A stretch of DNA of 10,628 nucleotides. It comes from an uncultured Eubacteriales bacterium (lineage in GTDB: Bacteria; Bacillota; Clostridia; Peptostreptococcales; Anaerovoracaceae). Location of the stretch: NCBI GenBank assembly GCA_902797405.1, contig CADBSP010000067.1, forward strand, positions 1 through 10,628. Direction: 5' to 3'. The notes beneath the pieces were generated by a model that was not told where the DNA came from, did not search any database, and was given only the letters and a program-made list of their open reading frames with translations. Shown here in pieces: positions 6,255-10,628 of this stretch (position 1 is its first letter; every line of letters begins with the position of its first letter). The translations under genes were made by a program, and so were the position numbers.

Positions 6255-7031
6255 TTATTCGATAAAATCCGATAAGCAGCGTTGATAAGCTGCGACGGGG
6301 TCATCCGCCTGAGTGATTGGACGACCAACAACTATGTAGTCGGAGCCCGCATCCTTTGCTGCACCGGGGGTCATCACCCTCTTTTGGTCTCCCTTATCCC
6401 CGTCATCAAAACGCACTCCGGGGGTTACAGTTATGAAATCTTTTCCACAAACCTCATGTACTTCGTTTGCCTCCAAGGGGGAACAAACCACTCCATCCAA
6501 CCCCGCTTTCTTAGCGTTAAGTGCATAGTGCATAACAACTTCATCTAGTGGTTTTTCTATCCAAAGATCTCTTTCCATCGTCTCCTGGTCGGTGGATGTG
6601 AGCTGTGTCACCGCGATAAGGAGTGGACGGCTGATCACATTATCCGTTGGGGCAGTTACGCCAGGTGAAGATGAGGATACTTGATTGGCATGCGTTTTCT
6701 CAGACGCATGTCCCTCGACTAGTCCCGCTAAAGCCGCCTCCATCATTGGGATAGTGCCTGCGGCATGAACATTAATGATATCTACATCCAACGACGCTAA
6801 GACGACCATCGTTTTCTTCACTGTATTAGGAATATCGTGGCATTTTAAATCCAAGAAAATCTTATGGCCGCGACTTTTTATTTCTTTCACTATCTGTGGA
6901 CCCGCGCTGTAGAAAAGTTCCATGCCTATTTTGACAAAAGGCTTTTTCTCCAAACCTGCAAACTTGTCCAAAAACTCATATACTTCCTTTTCTCCGGCAA
7001 AGTCGCACGCAACGATTACGTCTCTTCCCAT
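6255..7031 (-). CDS. pyrF: Orotidine 5'-phosphate decarboxylase
   Basis: PyrF decarboxylates OMP to UMP, the last step of the pathway. The 258-residue TIM-barrel protein has the catalytic residues in place: Asp10 in ACDF, Lys34 (FVKIG), and the DLKCHD motif with Asp61, Lys63 and Asp66; Cys64 replaces the Phe or Leu usual at that spot. The phosphate-binding ends VTPGVR (202-207) and VGRPIT (235-240) are present. Residues about 106-134 form a Ser/Thr/Asn-rich insert between barrel elements that most relatives lack. The start is put at 7031 because AAAGGAG (7043-7037) lies five bases before that ATG; an in-frame ATG at 7055 has no binding site and lies in the arm of a possible hairpin. Both neighbours in the operon are separated by long repeat-filled spacers. 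Confidence 0.95.
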   Translation of the reverse strand: MGRDVIVACDFAGEKEVYEFLDKFAGLEKKPFVKIGMELFYSAGPQIVKEIKSRGHKIFLDLKCHDIPNTVKKTMVVLASLDVDIINVHAAGTIPMMEAALAGLVEGHASEKTHANQVSSSSPGVTAPTDNVISRPLLIAVTQLTSTDQETMERDLWIEKPLDEVVMHYALNAKKAGLDGVVCSPLEANEVHEVCGKDFITVTPGVRFDDGDKGDQKRVMTPGAAKDAGSDYIVVGRPITQADDPVAAYQRCLSDFIE

Positions 7032-7047
7032 TGATTCTCCTTTCACA

Positions 7048-7110
7048 TTCGGCATTAGTTGTTTTTTGGCCCTCGCCGCGGGCGGAGTCCATTTTTCCTT
7101 CGATGCCGAA
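7048..7110 (-). other. Inverted repeat just upstream of the pyrF ribosome binding site
   Basis: TTCGGCAT (7048-7055) and ATGCCGAA (7103-7110) are perfect 8-bp complements. The enclosed 47 nt contain a GC-rich core (CGCCGCGGGCG near 7075) that can form its own small hairpin. In the transcript the closed stem would end four bases before AAAGGAG, so it could influence ribosome access to pyrF. No T-run follows, so it is not a terminator. Confidence 0.45.
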
Positions 7111-7120
7111 CGTCATTTGC

Positions 7121-7324
7121 TATTTTTGATTTCTGCACCTCAGGACTTCCTTCGACTTTCAATTCTGAGGTGCAAATTCTCCATTTTTTGATTTTGCACC
7201 GGTGCAGATTTTATTTTTTGGTTTCTGCACCTCAGGACTTACTTCGACTTTAAATTCTGAGGTGCAAATCTCCATTTTTTGATTTTGCACCGGTGCAGAT
7301 TTTATTTTTTGGTTTCTGCACCTT
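7121..7324. repeat. 91-92 bp tandem repeat of alternating TGCACC/GGTGCA half-sites in the pyrD-pyrF spacer
   Basis: Two full copies and the start of a third (marker TGCACCT at 7134, 7226 and 7317; periods 92 and 91) fill most of the 307-bp gap between pyrD and pyrF. Each copy holds TGCACCTCAG and its complement CTGAGGTGCA (7134-7143 with 7165-7174; 7226-7235 with 7257-7266) and then the perfect 12-bp palindrome TGCACCGGTGCA (7195-7206; 7286-7297). Nine half-sites alternate in direction, and each can pair with either neighbour over 8 to 10 bp. T-rich tracts separate them on the plus strand. No open reading frame or T-run terminator belongs to it. I do not recognise the family; it could be a nested small mobile repeat, a set of operators, or structured mRNA. 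Confidence 0.85.
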
Positions 7325-7338
7325 AAACTGTTTTTTGG

Positions 7339-8319
7339 CTAGGCGCTCGCGATACCGATAATGTCTGTCAGGGCTTTGATGCCTAGTTTATCCATGAGCG
7401 CGGGGAGTTCCATCACCAGGTCTCTGCAGATAAAAGGATTTACCAAATTTGCTGCACCTATTTGGACGGCAGTTGCGCCAGCCATCATCATCTCTATTAC
7501 ATCTTCCGGTGAGCTGATTCCTCCCATTCCTATCACGGGAATCTTAACTGCATTCGCTACCTGATAGACCATTCGGAGCGCCACCGGGAAAATTCCGGGG
7601 CCGGAGTAACCACCCATTATGTTTCCGAGGACGGGCTTTCCTGTTTTTATGTCTATCCTCATGCCGAGTATTGTGTTGATGAGGGACAGCCCGTCTGCGC
7701 CGGCGTCTTCGCATGCTTTGGCTATTTCGGTAATGTCGGTTACGTTTGGCGAAAGCTTTACGAATACCGGCTTGGTGGTCACCTTCTTCACTGCAGATGT
7801 TACCTCGGCAGCGAGATTCGGGTCTACACCAAAGGTCATTCCGCCAGCGTGCACATTGGGGCAGCTAATGTTGACTTCTATTATTCCAACAGGATCCGTT
7901 GCCTCCATGGCCTCTGCGCATTTAACAAATTCATCTATAGAGAAGCCGCTGATATTCGCTACGATGGGTTTGTGGAATATCTTTGCCAGATTCGGGATTT
8001 CCTCGGAAACCACCTTTTCCAATCCGGGGTTTTGGAGGCCGACGGAGTTTAGCATTCCTGCTTTACAGTCGGCTATTCTATACTGCGGATTTCCAAAGCG
8101 CGGCTCCAGGGTGGTTCCTTTTATGGATATGGATCCCAATATATCAAGGTCATATAGCTCAGCAAATTCCTCCCCGAAGCCAAAGGTGCCAGAGGCAGGG
8201 ATGATGGGATTGTCCAGATCTATGCCTGCTAGGTTAACCTTTAGTCGTCCATTTGGAGCAGCTTGCGTATCGGCAGGTTTATTCATATCGCAACAGCGAG
8301 GCTGTTTATTATCTACCAT
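7339..8319 (-). CDS. pyrD: Dihydroorotate dehydrogenase, class 1B catalytic subunit
   Basis: PyrD holds FMN and oxidises dihydroorotate to orotate, passing electrons to PyrK, so the complex uses NAD+. The 326-residue barrel shows class 1 features: PASGTFGFG (41-49), the substrate region NSVGLQNPGL (91-100), the catalytic-base cysteine of class 1 enzymes in VNISCPN (Cys153), FVKLSPN (186-192), and the FMN-phosphate region with GMGGISSPEDVIE (264-276). SGPGIFPVALRMVYQV (239-254) is typical of the 1B form. It is about 20 residues longer than usual at the N terminus. The ATG at 8319 is chosen because AGGAGG (8332-8327) precedes it by seven bases, while the in-frame ATG at 8286 has none. Its start overlaps the pyrK stop by 7 nt (ATGGTAG), implying coupled translation of the two partners. 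Confidence 0.96.
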   Translation of the reverse strand: MVDNKQPRCCDMNKPADTQAAPNGRLKVNLAGIDLDNPIIPASGTFGFGEEFAELYDLDILGSISIKGTTLEPRFGNPQYRIADCKAGMLNSVGLQNPGLEKVVSEEIPNLAKIFHKPIVANISGFSIDEFVKCAEAMEATDPVGIIEVNISCPNVHAGGMTFGVDPNLAAEVTSAVKKVTTKPVFVKLSPNVTDITEIAKACEDAGADGLSLINTILGMRIDIKTGKPVLGNIMGGYSGPGIFPVALRMVYQVANAVKIPVIGMGGISSPEDVIEMMMAGATAVQIGAANLVNPFICRDLVMELPALMDKLGIKALTDIIGIASA

Positions 8320-9140
8320 ATTATGTCCTCCTGCTTAAAGATTGGGCCTTCCTTGCACACACGTTTTGGGCCGCTGTTTGTTTCGATGGTGCATCCAACG
8401 CAGGCACCAAAGCCGCAGCCCATGCGCGCAGATAAATCATATTGCCCATCCTCGGCCCATTTGTGTACGGCTTCAATCATTGGGTCCGGGCCGCATGCGC
8501 AAACGTACGGTAGTTTTTCGCCCTGTCCAAGCATCTTCATTGCATCTACTACGGTGCCTTTTACTCCCATACTTCCATCCAGGGTTGCGGGAATCACCTC
8601 TATTCCTAGCGCTTCAAACTCTTTCATAAAGAATATGTCGCTTTCGCTGTTAAAACCTATTATGAGTTTGTAAGCGCCGGGGTTAGTATTAGCGTTAATA
8701 TCGACGACGGTTGTATCGCTGGTGTTTGTGGTGCTTGGGTTTTGTGTTTCGTCTTTCTCATGGTTGTCTCGCTCTATTAATTCCTTTAGCAAGGCGTACA
8801 TAGGCATTGCGCCTGCGCCTCCCCCTACCATAACGGCACCTTTTGGAATTGCTTCTAAATCAAACCCATTACCGAGTCCAACCAGAGCGTAGAAGCCATC
8901 CCCCTCTGTCATTTTGCTCATCATCTCAGTGCCTTCACCAACGACTCTATATACGATAGTGAGAGATCCCTCATCGTAGTCGCAAATGGACATGGGTCGT
9001 CTTAGGAACAGACCATCCAATTTGATATTAATGAATTGTCCCGGTGCTGTAATCTCACTTGTGTCACCCATCAAAACCATCTGATAGGTGCCCGGACAAG
9101 CTTCTATATTCTCTTTGATTGAAAAATAAACGTCTTTCAT
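8313..9140 (-). CDS. pyrK: Dihydroorotate dehydrogenase electron transfer subunit
   Basis: PyrK is the FAD and [2Fe-2S] subunit that carries electrons from PyrD to NAD+. The 275-residue protein shows the flavin-binding LRRPMS (46-51), the GNGF turn (90-93), the nucleotide-binding VGGGAGAMPM (105-114), CGPDPM (216-221), and the cluster cysteines C242, C247, C250 and C262 with the spacing expected of PyrK. Residues about 124-155 form a hydrophilic Asn/Thr/Asp-rich insert just after the first NAD-domain helix, which typical PyrK proteins (about 255-265 residues) lack. It begins 70 nt after pyrC with only a weak GA-rich binding site, and its end overlaps the start of pyrD. Confidence 0.95.
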   Translation of the reverse strand: MKDVYFSIKENIEACPGTYQMVLMGDTSEITAPGQFINIKLDGLFLRRPMSICDYDEGSLTIVYRVVGEGTEMMSKMTEGDGFYALVGLGNGFDLEAIPKGAVMVGGGAGAMPMYALLKELIERDNHEKDETQNPSTTNTSDTTVVDINANTNPGAYKLIIGFNSESDIFFMKEFEALGIEVIPATLDGSMGVKGTVVDAMKMLGQGEKLPYVCACGPDPMIEAVHKWAEDGQYDLSARMGCGFGACVGCTIETNSGPKRVCKEGPIFKQEDIIW

Positions 9141-9210
9141 TTACGATTCTCTCTCTAATTATTTCATCGTCGCGTGTTGAGTATGTGCATCGAATTTATA
9201 TTACCAATCC

Positions 9211-10455
9211 TTATTTCCTGTAAACTACCTTTCCGTCGACCATGGTCAGCACGACTTCGCCGCACACTTCCCATCCATCAAAGGGGGTTGCCTTTCCCTT
9301 GCTCAGGAAGTTGAAAGAGTCTATTTTGTAATCCTTATCGAGGTCGATTATCGTGAGATCCTCTGAAAGGTTCTTACGCTCGGCAAGCTTAAATCTTTCT
9401 CTAGGATTGATCACAATTAGTTCAACTAGTTTATCCAACGTTATTAGTTTGTCTTCTAAAATAAGCTTTTTGTAGATTACCGGGAATGCTGTTTCCAGGC
9501 CTACGATTCCAAAAGGACTTCCTTTTAGCCCTCTGCTTTTTTCTTCAGGGCTGTGGGGCGCGTGGTCGGTGGCAATCATGTCGACGGTTCCGTCCTGAAT
9601 ACCTTCCCGCAATGCATCTCTATCCGCTTCGGATCTAATAGGTGGATTCATCTTGAAGCGTCCTTCATCCTGCAAGTCTTTGTCAGAGAGGATCAAGTAA
9701 TGAGGTGCTGTTTCGCAGGTCACGTTGACGCCTGTTTTCTTTGCTTGACGAATGAGGTCCACGGATTCCTTGGTCGATACATGGCAGACGTGGTATCCGC
9801 AGCCGGTCTTTGCTGCAAGTTCCAGGTCCCGCTCCACCTGCTTCCATTCGCTGGCTGATGATATTCCAATCAAGTCATGGCTCCTGGCGTATTCTCCGTC
9901 ATGGATACATCCACCCGGAGTCAAAAGAGCTTCATCCTCACAATGCGCAACAATCAGCTTGCCAAGGGACTTTGCCAGACGCATCGCATCTTCCATCAAA
10001 GCTCCGGTCTGCACGCCCTTTCCATCGTCGGTGAACGCGCATACATATGGCGCCATTTCCTCCATGTGAGAAAGGCTGCTGCGTCCGTCCTGCTTCATGG
10101 TGATGGTGCCGTACGGAATGATATTTATGCAAGAGTCTCTTTCGATTATTTCCAGCTGCGCCTGCAAGGTTTCCATCGTCGATGGGGCGGGGTTAAGGTT
10201 GGGCATGGTAAACACCGAGGTGTATCCGCCGCGGGCTGCTGCCTTTGCTCCTGTGAGAATTGTCTCCTTATAAGAAAAACCCGGTTCGCGGAAGTGCACA
10301 TGCACGTCGCAAAAACCGGGAAAAATGCAATATCTTTCGTTGTTGAATTCCTTTAGGAAATCCGGAGATTCAGGAGCCAAAAACGCCTTCTGTACAGTTG
10401 ATACAATTTCGGGGAGCCTCTCCCCTCCTACGATTGTGGCTTTTATCTCACTCAT
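9211..10455 (-). CDS. pyrC: Dihydroorotase, class I
   Basis: PyrC cyclises carbamoyl aspartate to dihydroorotate. The 414-residue amidohydrolase carries the metal-binding DVHVHFREPG (50-59, His52 and His54), MPN (84-86), FTDDGKGVQ with the aspartates (143-144) that supply the bridging ligand in lysine-less class I enzymes, AHCED (His171), CHVST (His225), ETAPHYL (248-254) and the catalytic Asp297 in TDHAPH. The C-terminal VDGKVVYRK is typical of the family's closing beta domain. It is the first gene of the operon. The start is supported by AGGAG five bases upstream, and the leader from the promoter at 10566-10594 is about 100 nt. Confidence 0.96.
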   Translation of the reverse strand: MSEIKATIVGGERLPEIVSTVQKAFLAPESPDFLKEFNNERYCIFPGFCDVHVHFREPGFSYKETILTGAKAAARGGYTSVFTMPNLNPAPSTMETLQAQLEIIERDSCINIIPYGTITMKQDGRSSLSHMEEMAPYVCAFTDDGKGVQTGALMEDAMRLAKSLGKLIVAHCEDEALLTPGGCIHDGEYARSHDLIGISSASEWKQVERDLELAAKTGCGYHVCHVSTKESVDLIRQAKKTGVNVTCETAPHYLILSDKDLQDEGRFKMNPPIRSEADRDALREGIQDGTVDMIATDHAPHSPEEKSRGLKGSPFGIVGLETAFPVIYKKLILEDKLITLDKLVELIVINPRERFKLAERKNLSEDLTIIDLDKDYKIDSFNFLSKGKATPFDGWEVCGEVVLTMVDGKVVYRK

Positions 10456-10565
10456 TCGTTCTCCTATTCTTATGGTCTGGTTTATGAGTTAAATTGTTGT
10501 TTTTATGCTGGTTTACGGCCATTTTTCGTATGTGTTTTTACCTCATCCGCTAAAAGGCCACAGAG

Positions 10566-10594
10566 ATTATAGCACAGGATTATAGCACCGTCAA
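10566..10594 (-). promoter_or_regulatory. Promoter of the pyr operon with duplicated -10 box
   Basis: On the minus strand TTGACG (10594-10589) is followed after exactly 17 bp by TATAAT (10571-10566), a near-consensus housekeeping promoter. A second TATAAT (10584-10579) lies within the spacer: the 11-mer GTGCTATAATC is repeated with a 13-bp step (10588-10578 and 10575-10565). Transcription should start near 10559, in the stretch CTCTGTGG, giving a leader of about 104 nt before pyrC. The leader (10456-10559) shows no terminator, no recognisable PyrR site and no clear riboswitch. Confidence 0.8.
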
Positions 10595-10628
10595 CAAAGA
10601 TTTGAGTGCCTTATTTGCAGCTGTCAAA

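Noticed and set aside
6025..6285. Plus-strand open frames rich in Leu/Phe/Cys/Ala across the 17-bp array
   Set aside because: The repeat unit has no stop codons and the strand is T-rich, so hydrophobic-looking open frames appear by default. No start signal supports them.
7032..7055. Start of pyrF at the upstream in-frame ATG (7055)
   Set aside because: It lacks a ribosome binding site and adds eight residues absent from the family, whereas AAAGGAG precedes the ATG at 7031.
7134..7317. Transcription terminators in the pyrD-pyrF array
   Set aside because: The hairpins are not followed directly by T-runs on the transcript strand; the T-tracts lie on the plus strand.
7619..8338. Open frame of 239 codons on the plus strand
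   Set aside because: It is the antisense shadow of pyrD and the pyrK/pyrD junction, whose protein motifs are unmistakable; it has no family resemblance.
10448..10522. Possible 24-codon leader peptide overlapping the pyrC start
   Set aside because: The ATG has no Shine-Dalgarno sequence, the product has no notable feature beyond a few Asn codons, and no attenuator stem-loop follows.
10456..10559. PyrR-binding attenuator in the pyrC leader
   Set aside because: I could not find the conserved PyrR-binding loop sequence or a terminator/antiterminator pair in the leader.
10622..10627. A consensus TTGACA (minus strand) at the right edge as the -35 of the pyr promoter
   Set aside because: At 16-18 bp spacing there is no -10-like hexamer; TTGACG at 10594-10589 fits TATAAT at 10571-10566 exactly.

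Overview
The window looks like a chromosomal stretch from an anaerobic Firmicute, most likely a member of the Clostridia. This is inferred from moderately low G+C, strong AGGAGG-type ribosome binding sites, the PyrK/PyrD 1B dihydroorotate dehydrogenase typical of Gram-positive anaerobes, and an aspartate transcarbamoylase with a PyrI regulatory chain, which Clostridia have and Bacillus lacks. Every gene I can support lies on the minus strand, so transcription runs from right to left. I cannot name a species.

The right three quarters (about 10594 down to 3850) is a pyrimidine operon in the order pyrC, pyrK, pyrD, pyrF, pyrE, pyrB, pyrI. It begins at a sigma-A-type promoter with an unusual tandem -10 box and a leader of about 100 nt, and ends at a strong stem-loop terminator just after pyrI. 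Together the seven genes encode every step from carbamoyl phosphate to UMP: PyrB/PyrI make carbamoyl aspartate, PyrC closes the ring, PyrD/PyrK oxidise dihydroorotate with NAD+, PyrE adds phosphoribose and PyrF decarboxylates OMP. carA/carB and pyrR are not in the window, and I see no recognisable PyrR-binding attenuator in the leader.

The operon mixes very tight junctions (pyrK/pyrD overlap by 7 nt; pyrE/pyrB abut as TGAATG) with three long spacers, all containing repeats. pyrD-pyrF (307 bp) carries a 91-92 bp tandem repeat built from nine alternating TGCACC/GGTGCA half-sites. pyrF-pyrE (229 bp) carries ten and a half copies of a 17-bp repeat. pyrB-pyrI (133 bp) carries a looser repeat. PyrF and PyrK each also have a hydrophilic insertion of about 30 residues. 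These repeats are the most unusual thing here and the main subject of the findings.

Left of the operon terminator is a separately promoted gene for a Sel1-repeat protein of unknown function (3671-2103). It is followed by deoD (purine nucleoside phosphorylase) and, 23 nt later, a voltage-gated-type potassium channel gene. The left 271 bp holds two related GNRA-loop hairpins and a probable terminator for the deoD-channel transcript.
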